Numbered from the stretch's first letter, positions 42,600 through 51,913 are shown. The stretch: DNA of 64,000 bases from a bacterium (GCA_018829445.1 JAHJTV010000015.1:1-64000), one strand, 5' to 3'. Program-made: numbers and translations. The notes: generated from the letters alone by a model not told the origin.

Positions 42600-43316
42600 A
42601 TGACGAGTAATCGAGAAAGTCTACTGATTATCGGAGGAACGTCAGGTATTGGTTTATATGCCGCCCAGAAACTCTCTTCCCAATATCGGGTTTTTGTAGC
42701 TGGAAGAAGAAAATTGGAAAAAATGGATGGTGTTGAATTAATTCAATTAGATGTTCAGGAGGAGAGTTCGGTTCAATCCTGTTTTTGCTATCTTAGCAAA
42801 CAATTAAAGGGGTTATCGGCGCTTGTGTATTCAGCCGGGGTGACGGTTCCAAAGGCTCCAATTACTGAATTTAGCAAGTCAGATTGGGAAAGAGTAATGA
42901 ATATAAATGTTGTTGGAGCTATTCTGAGTTTAAAGTATGCCTTTCCCCTATTAAAACAAGAAAAAGGAAGAGTTGTGCTAATAAATTCAATTGCAGGGAG
43001 AACCTATAGCCAGTTATCAGGCTACCTGTATACTATAAGCAAGTCGGCTATGTCCGGGCTTGCACGGCAAATAGCCGCGGAATGGGCTGAATATGGCATA
43101 CTCGTCAACTCATTGTATCCAAGTATGACAAAAACTCCGATGCTTGAAGAAAACGTAGAAAAAGAAGTTTTGCAAGAAGTTGAAGCGGCTATCCCTATAA
43201 AAAGAATAGCATTACAGGAAGAAGTTTCCTCAGCTATTGAATTTTTAATCAGTCCAAAAAATAGCTATATGACGGGTTGTGGATTGGATATCAATGGTGG
43301 ACAATATTTCAATTGA
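42600..43316 (+). CDS. Short-chain dehydrogenase/reductase
   Basis: A 238-aa classical SDR: LLIIGGTSGIGLYAA, YSAGVTVPKAP (NNAG region changed to SAG), LINSIAG with Ser, YLYTISKSAMSGL with Tyr-x3-Lys, and NSLYPSMTKTPM. It ends with YMTGCGLDINGGQ. Cofactor and substrate are not clear. It is one of two SDRs flanking a cupin and a cyclase-family hydrolase, suggesting stepwise oxidation and reduction of a sugar or cyclitol. Confidence 0.85.
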   Translation: MTSNRESLLIIGGTSGIGLYAAQKLSSQYRVFVAGRRKLEKMDGVELIQLDVQEESSVQSCFCYLSKQLKGLSALVYSAGVTVPKAPITEFSKSDWERVMNINVVGAILSLKYAFPLLKQEKGRVVLINSIAGRTYSQLSGYLYTISKSAMSGLARQIAAEWAEYGILVNSLYPSMTKTPMLEENVEKEVLQEVEAAIPIKRIALQEEVSSAIEFLISPKNSYMTGCGLDINGGQYFN

Positions 43317-43348
43317 TTCGTTTTTTAATACAAATGATAGAGAAATAG

Positions 43349-43771
43349 ATGAAGTCAGATTCAAATGTTCCAAGAATTCTTCAGATGGATGGCGTTTCCT
43401 CCAGTAACTTTGACGAGAGTAATCAGGAAGTAACGCATATTCCCGAGATAATTGAAAATTATGGACGTAACAGTTCTTGGTCCCATACTGTTGTGAATTC
43501 GCCCTCGAATAGCGCCACTTTGATTTGTCAGTTACCTGGAGAGGGAAATCGCATGCACCACCATCCAGAATGGGATGAATGGTGGTACATCATTGAAGGT
43601 GAATGGGAGTGGATGATTGAGGGGGAAGCTAAGAAAATTAAAAAAGGAGATGTTGTATTTATAGAAAGAAACAGAAAGCACAAAATTAAGGCTGTTGGTG
43701 ATAGTGTAGCTATCAGACTTGCTGTAAGTCGTTATGATGTGGACCATGTATATGAAAACAAAGATTTCTAA
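43349..43771 (+). CDS. Cupin-domain protein
   Basis: A 140-aa single cupin. Cupin motif 1 is NRMHHHPEWDEWWYIIEGEWEW (His, His, Glu metal ligands; about residues 70-90), and motif 2 is GDVVFIERNRKHKIKAVG. The tryptophan-rich metal strand WDEWWYIIEGEWEW is unusual. It could be an isomerase, epimerase or oxygenase of small substrates. It overlaps the cyclase-family gene by 20 nt, which suggests translational coupling and a shared pathway. Confidence 0.8.
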   Translation: MKSDSNVPRILQMDGVSSSNFDESNQEVTHIPEIIENYGRNSSWSHTVVNSPSNSATLICQLPGEGNRMHHHPEWDEWWYIIEGEWEWMIEGEAKKIKKGDVVFIERNRKHKIKAVGDSVAIRLAVSRYDVDHVYENKDF

Positions 43772-44471
43772 AAAAATTAGTGAGCGGTTAGGGAGCAGAG
43801 TTATTTATCTTTCATACCCTCTGTCAAATAAAACACCGCTATATGGCAATGGAGATGGAATTGATATTTCTCGTGAAAGGAATATGGATGAGGGCCACAG
43901 CTGCAACACAATGAAATATTCATTTCCTAATCATGCCGGAACGCACATTGATGCCCCGCGTCATTTCAATTCAAAAGGTGCTACACTTGATAAATACCCT
44001 GCTGAATTTTGGTTTTTTAGTCAGATTGAAATGATTGATTTGTCTGGTAAGATTGACGATTTACATCTGGTAAAGCCTGAAGAGCTACCAACCCCAAGTA
44101 ACCGAAATGCGGAATTGATACTATTGAAGACAGGGTATAGTACAAAACGTGGCACTGAATGTTATACTTTGTCACCACCGGGAGTTTCCGCTGAAGTGGC
44201 AGATTGGATTCGGGAGTCATATACTAGGGTCCGTTGTTTAGGAATGGATATAATTTCAGTTTCGAGTTACGGGAAAAGAGAAGAAGGGAGACTGTCTCAT
44301 CATGCCTTTTTAAATCCAGAAAAAGGCGAGCCGATTCTCCTCATTGAAGATATGGATCTAAGTTTCAAAAAAACTCCAAAGTATGTGATGGTTTCGCCAT
44401 TAATTGTAGAGAATTCTGACGGTTCTCCCTGTATGGTTTTAGGGTTCTATAATGATTTTGAAGAGTTATGA
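43752..44471 (+). CDS. Cyclase-family (kynurenine-formamidase-like) hydrolase
   Basis: A 239-aa protein starting at ATG 43752; an upstream start at 43734 is possible but deeper inside the cupin gene. The metal-binding signature HxGTHxDxPxH is present as HAGTHIDAPRHF (about 62-73), and GMDIISVSSYG is the second conserved stretch. Family members hydrolyse amides or lactone-like rings (formamidase, isatin hydrolase). In a sugar locus it could open a lactone or deformylate an amino sugar; this is inference. Confidence 0.8.
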   Translation: MKTKISKKISERLGSRVIYLSYPLSNKTPLYGNGDGIDISRERNMDEGHSCNTMKYSFPNHAGTHIDAPRHFNSKGATLDKYPAEFWFFSQIEMIDLSGKIDDLHLVKPEELPTPSNRNAELILLKTGYSTKRGTECYTLSPPGVSAEVADWIRESYTRVRCLGMDIISVSSYGKREEGRLSHHAFLNPEKGEPILLIEDMDLSFKKTPKYVMVSPLIVENSDGSPCMVLGFYNDFEEL

Positions 44472-44507
44472 GTAACTTTTTTAATATTTATAAAAATAGG
44501 TTATTAA

Positions 44508-45257
44508 ATGGAAATCAATTTTCTACATAAAAAAGTTCTAATAACAGGAGGAACCAAGGGTATTGGAAAAACCCTGGTTGAGGCGTTTTATAGCAGGGGC
44601 GCTTGTGTGTATACAACCGGGACAGATAAGGAAATGATTGATCGGTTAAATAAACAAAATGAAGAAAAAGGGGAATCGCAAAAGAAATATTACTATCTGG
44701 ATTTGACGATTGATGATTCTGTGAAACAGCTTGAAAAATCTATGTCTCAGGAAAGGTTAGATGTCCTTGTGAATAATGCGGGGGTGAACCGGATTGATTC
44801 AATTGATGAAATCAAGGATGAAGATTGGGATTGGTTAAATACTGTTAATCTTCGCGGGGCTTATCTGATGACCAAACTGGTCTCTCAGAAAATGAAAAGG
44901 CAACGCTACGGGAGAATAGTAAATATCTCCTCTATTTGGGGGGTCGTTGGAAAAGAGAAAAGAGCAGCTTATTCCTCTACCAAGTGGGGGGTTATTGGAT
45001 TAACAAAAGCCGTCGCTCTTGATCTGGGGGCTTACAATGTGTTGGTTAATTCTGTTTCACCTGGATTTGTTGACACGGAACTTACTAGAAGAATTCTCTC
45101 AGAAGAGGAGATTAAGCAGTTGTCATCTGAAGTTCCTTTGAAAAGGCTGGCAGGTGCGGAAGAGATTGCCAAAGTTGTAATGTTTCTGGCAAGCGACCAT
45201 AATACCTATATCACTTCCCAGAATATCGTTGTTGATGGCGGTTTTACCAGCCGTTAG
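44508..45257 (+). CDS. FabG-like short-chain dehydrogenase
   Basis: A 249-aa classical SDR: VLITGGTKGIGKTL, LVNNAGVNRI, VNISSIWGV, AAYSSTKWGVIGL (Tyr-x3-Lys), NSVSPGFVDTEL and TSQNIVVDGGF. All catalytic residues (Ser, Tyr, Lys, Asn) are present. Located between the cyclase-family hydrolase and an AroB-like cyclase, it is more likely a sugar/cyclitol oxidoreductase than a fatty-acid enzyme. Confidence 0.86.
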   Translation: MEINFLHKKVLITGGTKGIGKTLVEAFYSRGACVYTTGTDKEMIDRLNKQNEEKGESQKKYYYLDLTIDDSVKQLEKSMSQERLDVLVNNAGVNRIDSIDEIKDEDWDWLNTVNLRGAYLMTKLVSQKMKRQRYGRIVNISSIWGVVGKEKRAAYSSTKWGVIGLTKAVALDLGAYNVLVNSVSPGFVDTELTRRILSEEEIKQLSSEVPLKRLAGAEEIAKVVMFLASDHNTYITSQNIVVDGGFTSR

Positions 45258-45294
45258 TACTCTTCCTATAACTAATAATTTCCTAAGAGGTTTA

Positions 45295-46371
45295 ATGGAC
45301 AATTATTTTAGGGTGAAATCCTCTATTCATGATTATGATGTCATATTCTCGGAATCATTTTGTGAAAACCTAAAAAAGGATATCGAAAAGCCGTGTGCGG
45401 TTATTATCGATAAAAATGTTTTTGATATTTATGGGAAAGCACTTGAATCTGTTGTAGAAGATCTGCCTGTTTACTGTCTTGAGGTCAATGAAAACAACAA
45501 ATCTTTGAAAACAATTGAAGAAATTGTTATTTTCCTTATCGAAAATGGTTTTAAAAAAACGCATCATTTAATTGCTATCGGGGGAGGGATTACACAGGAT
45601 ATCACTTGTTTTATTGCTATGACTCTCTTCCGCGGCGTCAAGTGGTTTTTTTACCCAACAACACTATTATCTCAATGTGATAGTTGTATTGGAAGTAAAA
45701 GTTCGATTAATGTACTCCCTTTTAAAAATCAGCTTGGCTCTTTTTATCCTCCAAGTAAAATTGTTATAGATGTTTCATTCACGGAATCTCTTGATAAAAA
45801 GGAAATTCTTTCAGGATTGGGAGAAGCGATAAAAGTGCATTATCTGGATGAAGAATTTAGATTTGAGAAGATATTTAAAAATTACTCACTTGCTTTGACA
45901 GATAGAAATAAACTGGAAGAAGTTGTTTATGATAGCTTGATCATTAAAAAAAAGGTGATAGAAATTGATGAGTATGACCGAGATTATAGAAATATTATGA
46001 ATTATGGCCATACATTTGGACATGCGTTGGAATCAGTGACCAGATATCAGTTACCACACGGAATGGCTGTGGCCTTTGGTATGGGAATTGTGAACTATTT
46101 GTCCAGGGAGCTTGGCTTTCTCGAAAGCGCGGATTTTGAAAAAATGGAGCTGTTGGTTAAGGAGAATACGAAAGGTATTGAGTTCCGTATCGAAGATCTT
46201 GATGAATTATGGGAAGCGTTAAAGAAAGACAAAAAGAATGTGGATGAGGATGTAGTTTTCATTCTGACTAGGGGGTTTGGAAAGATGTTTAAACATAAGC
46301 TTCCGTTGGATGAATCCTTAAAGAAGAAAATTACTTTATATTTAGAAGAAATAAAACTGATTGCTGAATAA
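45295..46371 (+). CDS. AroB-like sugar-phosphate cyclase
   Basis: A 358-aa enzyme of the dehydroquinate-synthase fold, starting at ATG 45295 with aagagg 4 nt upstream. NAD site IGGGITQD (95-102), FYPTTLLSQCDS (119-130), GSKSSINVLPFKNQLGSF (133-150), the Zn ligands E177 (GLGEAIK), His in NYGHTFGHALE and His in LPHGMAVAFGMG. The usual GGKTAIN segment is GSKSSIN, so it is not clearly AroB. By family it forms a carbocycle from a ketose 7-phosphate or DAHP. In this context a cyclitol or valiolone-type product is plausible. Confidence 0.82.
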   Translation: MDNYFRVKSSIHDYDVIFSESFCENLKKDIEKPCAVIIDKNVFDIYGKALESVVEDLPVYCLEVNENNKSLKTIEEIVIFLIENGFKKTHHLIAIGGGITQDITCFIAMTLFRGVKWFFYPTTLLSQCDSCIGSKSSINVLPFKNQLGSFYPPSKIVIDVSFTESLDKKEILSGLGEAIKVHYLDEEFRFEKIFKNYSLALTDRNKLEEVVYDSLIIKKKVIEIDEYDRDYRNIMNYGHTFGHALESVTRYQLPHGMAVAFGMGIVNYLSRELGFLESADFEKMELLVKENTKGIEFRIEDLDELWEALKKDKKNVDEDVVFILTRGFGKMFKHKLPLDESLKKKITLYLEEIKLIAE

Positions 46372-46372
46372 G

Positions 46373-47395
46373 ATGTATAAGGCTGTTATAATTGGGTTTG
46401 GAAAAATTGGGAAGCTGCGGGCGCGCCTAATTGATTCCAATGAAAATATGACTTTGGATTCTATTTGCGATATTAGTCACGTTCCGGATATGGAACGTTA
46501 TCGGTGCCCTGTTTTTAAGGATTATCGAGAGGTTTTAAAAAGGGCTCCGGATATTGTTTTTGTATGTACCTCAAATGACCTACTGGCGAAAGTAGTTATT
46601 GAGGCGTTGGATTGCGGTTGTCATGTGTTTTCAGAGAAACCACCCGGTAGGAATGTCGCGGAAACAAAAGCGATGATAGATGCTGAGAATCGGAATCCAG
46701 AGCTGAAACTGAAATTCGGGTTTAACCATCGGTACCATGATTCAGTGATGCAGGCTCACAGGCTTGCCACTGGTGGCCGGTTTGGCAAAATTTTATCTGT
46801 TCGGGGCGTTTACGGTAAATCTGGAGGAGTGGGATTTGAAAAGGAGTGGAGAAACCAACGTCGCTTTTCGGGTGGGGGGATATTGTTGGATCAGGGAATC
46901 CATATGCTGGATCTGATGATGCTCTTTTGTGGAAATTTTACTGAAATTAAAAGCTTTGTGGATAATCTACACTGGAATATTGACGTTGAAGACAATACGT
47001 TTGCTTTAATGAGGAACGAGGAAAATCAGATAGGGATGATCTTGTCTTCAGCGACACAATGGAAACATACATTCAACCTTGAGATCATTCTTGAAGACGG
47101 TTATTTGGCGCTAAGAGGAATTTTATCCGGGAGTATGACATATGGAAAAGAATCACTAGTAATAGCCAGAAAGACATATGATCCTAAAAGCATAGGAAAT
47201 CCGCATGAAGAAACTTACTACTACGATATCGATAATTCCTGGGAGCGTGAAATATCGGAGTTTATTGAGTGCATTACCTTGAACAAGGCGATAAAAATAG
47301 GAAATTCTCAAGACGCGTTGAAGGTTATGGAATTGGTCAGGCGAATATATGCTTCGGATAACCATTGGGTTGAAAAACATGATTTGATAAATTAA
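46373..47395 (+). CDS. Gfo/Idh/MocA oxidoreductase
   Basis: A 340-aa enzyme starting at ATG 46373, one base after the cyclase stop. VIIGFGKIGKLRARLI, HVFSEKPPGRN with the EKP lysine, FGFNHRYHDSV and LLDQGIHMLDLM (substrate/catalytic His) are present. Inositol dehydrogenase and scyllo-inosose reductase belong to this family, so with the AroB-like neighbour it could oxidise a ring hydroxyl of a cyclitol. Confidence 0.87.
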   Translation: MYKAVIIGFGKIGKLRARLIDSNENMTLDSICDISHVPDMERYRCPVFKDYREVLKRAPDIVFVCTSNDLLAKVVIEALDCGCHVFSEKPPGRNVAETKAMIDAENRNPELKLKFGFNHRYHDSVMQAHRLATGGRFGKILSVRGVYGKSGGVGFEKEWRNQRRFSGGGILLDQGIHMLDLMMLFCGNFTEIKSFVDNLHWNIDVEDNTFALMRNEENQIGMILSSATQWKHTFNLEIILEDGYLALRGILSGSMTYGKESLVIARKTYDPKSIGNPHEETYYYDIDNSWEREISEFIECITLNKAIKIGNSQDALKVMELVRRIYASDNHWVEKHDLIN

Positions 47396-47399
47396 GCAG

Positions 47400-48407
47400 A
47401 TGAAGAATGTAGTTACGATAGATGAAATACGAGAGATGGAATTGGTCTCCTCTGATTCGTTTAAAGAGTATATTAAATTATTGGCGTCGGATCTTCCCTC
47501 CTATTTTAAGGAAAATGAAGGGAAGAAACAGGAATGCTGCCCCGCATGCGATTCTCCAAATTATGTGGATCAGTTTAAGAAGCTGGGGTTTCAGTACCGT
47601 ATCTGTGAAAACTGTGGAACATTATTTGTCAGCCACAAACCAACAGATGAAGCGCTGCAGGACTATTATTCCAACTCTCAATCTTGTCGGTTTTATTACG
47701 AAAGCTTTATATCCAAATTCGAGGAAGGAAGATCGAAAAAACTGTTTCTAAAACGGTGCGACTGGATTTTGGATTCAGTTATCGAGTGTGATGCTTCAAA
47801 AAATAGTTATCTTGATATAAGAACCAAATATCCGATACTATTTCAAAGCATTGCGGAAACAAATTTTTTCAAAAAGGTATCGTCCTATCGTCCTATTTTC
47901 GGGGATTTAAAAAAAGCACCCGGTTCCAATGAAGTTGTAGAATCTCTGAAAGACATTGAAAGTAGTTCCATTTCGGTAATTAGTGCGTTCGAGTTTCTAG
48001 ACAATATCTTTACTCCAGATCTGTTTATTAAAAATATACATAGAATTCTCTCTGACAAAGGTTTGTTTTTTCTTACGACACGATGTATTTCCGGATTTGA
48101 CATGCAGGTGCTTTGGGAGAACTCCAATTCAATTTTGCCGCCTGAGCACATCAACATTTTTTCTATCGAGGGACTGATTCAGTTTTTTGAAAAAAACAGT
48201 TTTGAAATAAAAGAGTTATCTACACCCGGTCAATTGGACCTGGATATCGTAGCGAATGCGATGAAGCAACATCCTGAAATCCAAGTGCCAAAATTTATTG
48301 AGTATCTAATAAAAAATAGAGAAGAATCGGCCTATCTGTCTTTTAAAGAGTTCCTGCAGAAAAACCGCCTCAGCTCTCATACCCGCATTGTCGTCCAGAA
48401 AATATAG
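47400..48407 (+). CDS. Zinc-ribbon / methyltransferase-like protein
   Basis: A 335-aa protein. CCPACDSPNYVDQ and YRICENCGTLFV (about 47-80) form a zinc ribbon, as in many polysaccharide methyltransferases, followed by a Rossmann-like domain (about 130-330) with FFLTTRCISGFDM and PPEHINIFSIEGL. But SAM motif I, normally LDIGCG, reads YLDIRTKYP, without glycines. It may be a catalytically dead or non-SAM relative. It starts 4 nt after the previous gene. Confidence 0.72.
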   Translation: MKNVVTIDEIREMELVSSDSFKEYIKLLASDLPSYFKENEGKKQECCPACDSPNYVDQFKKLGFQYRICENCGTLFVSHKPTDEALQDYYSNSQSCRFYYESFISKFEEGRSKKLFLKRCDWILDSVIECDASKNSYLDIRTKYPILFQSIAETNFFKKVSSYRPIFGDLKKAPGSNEVVESLKDIESSSISVISAFEFLDNIFTPDLFIKNIHRILSDKGLFFLTTRCISGFDMQVLWENSNSILPPEHINIFSIEGLIQFFEKNSFEIKELSTPGQLDLDIVANAMKQHPEIQVPKFIEYLIKNREESAYLSFKEFLQKNRLSSHTRIVVQKI

Positions 48408-48457
48408 TGAATGCAGAATATGTTGGATAGGATGGCTACCAATCAATAAAAAACAGA

Positions 48458-49216
48458 ATGAAGACAGGTTTTCTCATTACGGCAAGATTAAAATCAAGCC
48501 GACTACCGAAAAAGATTTTGCTGGAAGCAGCGGGGAAAGCGTTGCTGTCGCATATGCTGGATCGTTTGAAAAAAGCGGAACGAATCAACAGGATTGTTAT
48601 CTGTACCTCAATAAACAAGCAGGATGACCCTTTGGAGGAACTGGCAAATGCGGAAGGGATTTCTGTATACCGGGGAAGTGAGGAAGATGTTTTAGCCAGA
48701 CTGTACGAGGCCGCTTTGAGATATGATCTGGACTTTTTCGCGAATATCACTGCTGATTGCCCCTTGATTGATCCTTTCTTTGTGGATGAGGTTTTAAGGG
48801 AATATGAAAAAACACAGGCTGACCTGGTTTTTTTCGATAAACTGCCTCTCGGGCAAGGCCCTTCTTGTATAAAGCGATCTGCCCTGAAGAAAGTGTGTGA
48901 AATCAAAATAGAAGAAAAAACCGAAGTTTGGAGAGATTATTTTGTTAAACCAGGTTGTTTCACTATCCATTATCCGGCTGTTGATAAGGCATTCATACAT
49001 TCCACTCTGAAAACCTCAATTGATTATCCGGAAGATTATGAATTTATAAAAGAAGTGTTTAACTCCCTATATGGCAACAATAGGTTTTTTTCATTAGGGG
49101 ATATCATCAAACTGGTAAATAACAAACCTGAATTACTGCGCATAAATAGTCATTGTGCGCAGAAAGGAAGACAGCACATCCTTGATACAGCTAAACCTGC
49201 TACCTATAGTATTTAG
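48458..49216 (+). CDS. SpsF-like nucleotidyltransferase
   Basis: A 252-aa protein with the NTP-binding start FLITARLKSSRLPKKIL, the central ANITADCPLIDPFFVDEVL and TSIDYPEDYEF near the end, matching SpsF/PseF-type cytidylyltransferase relatives in spore-coat and flagellin-glycan loci. It activates an unknown sugar acid or sugar. It lies 50 bp after the methyltransferase-like gene and 3 nt before a large putative glycosyltransferase. Confidence 0.82.
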   Translation: MKTGFLITARLKSSRLPKKILLEAAGKALLSHMLDRLKKAERINRIVICTSINKQDDPLEELANAEGISVYRGSEEDVLARLYEAALRYDLDFFANITADCPLIDPFFVDEVLREYEKTQADLVFFDKLPLGQGPSCIKRSALKKVCEIKIEEKTEVWRDYFVKPGCFTIHYPAVDKAFIHSTLKTSIDYPEDYEFIKEVFNSLYGNNRFFSLGDIIKLVNNKPELLRINSHCAQKGRQHILDTAKPATYSI

Positions 49217-49218
49217 GC

Positions 49219-51240
49219 ATGCCAGTCTATTTTGAAAAAATTTCTATTATTATCGCGGTTACAAAGGTATTGCCTTTGTTAGCAAGGCGAAGGAGATTAA
49301 ACACTGTTTTGTATTTTGATATCTCGTCTGATTTATTGCTAAAGATACTGTCTAGGATTTTAATAATTGGAAAGATCAAATTAGTTCGACTTGATTTCCG
49401 AATGATGGATATTCGGGATGAAAATAGCGAAGTCATACGTTTAAGACTTCCCAGGGAGGATCTATTTGGGATCTTATCTGAGATAAAGGGGAGCAAGAAA
49501 TATCAGGAGTTACGTCAGGATATCTGGGAGACATCTCGATTTGAGGATTTTTTAAACAAGTCGATTAGCAATGCCGCTATCAATCATAAGTTTTCCGCTG
49601 GCAGGATAGCATACCTGATTCATGTTGTAGCATGGCATATGAAACAGAGCAGATATGATGATTGTGTTTTATTTGCACAAAAAAGGATATTCCAGAGCAC
49701 CTATAGTAAATACGCCAAGTCATTTCAGATAGTATTAAAAACGTACTGCTCTTTCAGTTTCAGGCAGATACTCTGGAATGAACGGGAAAAAAACAGTCGA
49801 TGGATCACGTTTTTAAAGTATCTGTTGTGCTTGAAACCGTTTTTGGGATTTAGGGAAAAAAGCTATAATTATTCGCCGAAGATGACACTGATTGGCCGAG
49901 GTGACAGGGTCTTTACCAATAACGGGTTACACTCGGATGTATTCTTTTGGTTTAACTCTTCTATTCCTGGAGCGGATATCTTGTTCCCTCTGCAAAAACC
50001 ATTGTCTGAGCTTGAGAAAAGAGATTTCTCTCAAGCTAGACTTGATTGTGTTCAGCTTCATATATCAAGGAAGAAGACGGGACTTCCTCTATATCTAGGG
50101 ACGTACAGGAACAAATGCTCAACGTTGCCCAGGATAAAAAACAGAACAGGTCATAAAAGCAAAATCGAAAAGCAATTTGTTAACAATCAAATTGATATCT
50201 ATAACGGGATAAAAAAATACTGGTATCAATATTGCCAGTTGCTGAATATAAAAATTCTCCTAAGCTGGGACAGATTTTCGCCAATGCATATGGCGATTGC
50301 GGATGGAATAAAGGAAGCAGGCGGAGTAATGGCGATTTGGCAATTAGCCTATAATGGGGGGGTACCTGCGGTGACTTCAAATATTTCCTCTGATATACTA
50401 TTCAGCTTCTCAAATCAGGATGACGATATTGAAAAGAAGCAAGGCTCAAAAATACCTTTTAAAGTGGCGATTGGTTATCCGAAAGATTATTTGTTTACAC
50501 TTCTAAAAGATCAGGCGGATTTATTGAGAAAAAAACTGATCAGTAATGGGGTAAAAAAAATTATTGCCTGTTTTGATGAAAACTCACTGGATGATAGTCG
50601 GTGGCATACGGGGCATGATTTACAGAGAGAAAACTATTTTTTTCTGTTGGAAATGGTTTTGTCAAATCCATGGATAGGGGTTATCTTTAAACCAAAAGTG
50701 GCAAAAACACTGCAAAGGCGTTTAGGGCCTGTAGCGGAACTATTAAACAAGGCAAAAGCTACCGGTCGATGTCTGGTACTTGAAAATTCAGGTATAGCAA
50801 CAACTCTCGAACCTCCTGTTTTGGCCGCGCTTGCTTCCGATATAGCTATACAGGGCCATTTGTCTGCTGGAACATCAGCAATGGAAAGCGCGTTGGCTGG
50901 AATTCCAACCCTTCTAGTTGACCGTGAAGGGCAGTATAAAAATAAGTTGTATGCACTTGAAGAAGGAAAAGTGGTTTTTAGAAACTGGAGATCTTTAATG
51001 GATGCCTTGATGGAGTTTTTGAGAGTACCAGAGAATGTGCCCGGATTTGGGGATTGGTCTCCAATTCTGGATCAGCTTGATCCTTTTAGAGATGGCAGAG
51101 CGGCAGAAAGAATGGGGAGTTATCTTGACGATATGTTGCGTGGATTTAAAAAGGGATTACGCAGAGAGGATGTATTGGCAAACGTAGCTGAGAAATATGG
51201 AAAAGTATGGGGGTATGATAAGATTTCTGAGATTCGGTAG
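49219..51240 (+). CDS. Large putative glycosyltransferase
   Basis: A 673-aa protein without clear signal or membrane helix. The C-terminal third contains SAGTSAMESALAGIPTLLVDREG (about 553-575), the nucleotide-sugar-binding end of GT-B folds, preceded by AIADGIKEAGGVMAIWQLAYNG and WIGVIFKPK. This is the pattern of surface-carbohydrate or CDP-glycerol-type transferases. The N-terminal 200 residues are basic and not recognised. Its partner is probably the adjacent SpsF-like nucleotidyltransferase. A second protein with a similar C-terminal pattern lies at 58698. Confidence 0.6.
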   Translation: MPVYFEKISIIIAVTKVLPLLARRRRLNTVLYFDISSDLLLKILSRILIIGKIKLVRLDFRMMDIRDENSEVIRLRLPREDLFGILSEIKGSKKYQELRQDIWETSRFEDFLNKSISNAAINHKFSAGRIAYLIHVVAWHMKQSRYDDCVLFAQKRIFQSTYSKYAKSFQIVLKTYCSFSFRQILWNEREKNSRWITFLKYLLCLKPFLGFREKSYNYSPKMTLIGRGDRVFTNNGLHSDVFFWFNSSIPGADILFPLQKPLSELEKRDFSQARLDCVQLHISRKKTGLPLYLGTYRNKCSTLPRIKNRTGHKSKIEKQFVNNQIDIYNGIKKYWYQYCQLLNIKILLSWDRFSPMHMAIADGIKEAGGVMAIWQLAYNGGVPAVTSNISSDILFSFSNQDDDIEKKQGSKIPFKVAIGYPKDYLFTLLKDQADLLRKKLISNGVKKIIACFDENSLDDSRWHTGHDLQRENYFFLLEMVLSNPWIGVIFKPKVAKTLQRRLGPVAELLNKAKATGRCLVLENSGIATTLEPPVLAALASDIAIQGHLSAGTSAMESALAGIPTLLVDREGQYKNKLYALEEGKVVFRNWRSLMDALMEFLRVPENVPGFGDWSPILDQLDPFRDGRAAERMGSYLDDMLRGFKKGLRREDVLANVAEKYGKVWGYDKISEIR

Positions 51241-51297
51241 ATTCATTGTATAGGCGAGATTTGTTATTATTAAATATTAAACAGGAGTGACGATATA

Positions 51298-51867
51298 ATG
51301 GCTTTTTCCCAGCGGTATATAAAAGAACTTGTTGAAATGCTGGGTCTGTTTCCGCATGACAAGTTTGAAGAAATGGTGGAAGCGATGTTAGAATCATATC
51401 ATAACAATCGGTCAATTTTTGTCATGGGGAACGGGGGCAGTGCTTCCACGGCATCCCATTGGCCATGCGATCTCAATAAGGGATGCAGCCCGGAAGATGG
51501 GAAGAGGTTTAAAATGATTAGCTTGAATGATAGCATTTCAACCCTTATGGCATACGCAAATGACCTTTCCTATGAAAAAGTCTTTGTAGAACAATTGAAA
51601 AATTTCTATACCCCTGGAGACCTTGTCATAGGAATTTCAGGAAGCGGGAATTCTAAGAATGTGCTGAACGCAATCGAATACGCGAATAATAACAATGGAA
51701 AAACAGTAGGATTATGCGGGTATTCAGGAGGGAAACTTCGGGATATGGTGGATATTCCATTATGGATCAATATAGACGATATGCAGAAAGTTGAAGATAT
51801 TCACATGATAATCGTTCACATGACAATGCAAAGGATAAATCTTGAGTTAAAAGATAGCCCTGTCTGA
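51298..51867 (+). CDS. GmhA-like SIS-domain sugar isomerase
   Basis: A 189-aa SIS protein with a good ribosome site (caggag). FVMGNGGSASTASHW (41-55), VIGISGSGNSKNVLNAI and EDIHMIIVHM match the sedoheptulose 7-phosphate isomerase family. WPCDLNKG replaces the usual AAEL stretch. It might make D-glycero-D-manno-heptose 7-phosphate, but no HldE or GmhB partner is visible, so another ketose phosphate is possible. The AroB-like cyclase at 45295 could share the sedoheptulose 7-phosphate pool. Confidence 0.82.
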   Translation: MAFSQRYIKELVEMLGLFPHDKFEEMVEAMLESYHNNRSIFVMGNGGSASTASHWPCDLNKGCSPEDGKRFKMISLNDSISTLMAYANDLSYEKVFVEQLKNFYTPGDLVIGISGSGNSKNVLNAIEYANNNNGKTVGLCGYSGGKLRDMVDIPLWINIDDMQKVEDIHMIIVHMTMQRINLELKDSPV

Positions 51868-51913
51868 AATAGGCAATCACAATTAAAATTTCTTCTCGGG
51901 CTGAGATTGAATA

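Noticed and set aside
51298..51867. Complete ADP-heptose pathway
   Set aside because: Only the GmhA-like isomerase is visible; no HldE, GmhB or HldD homologue was recognised, so a heptose pathway is not claimed.
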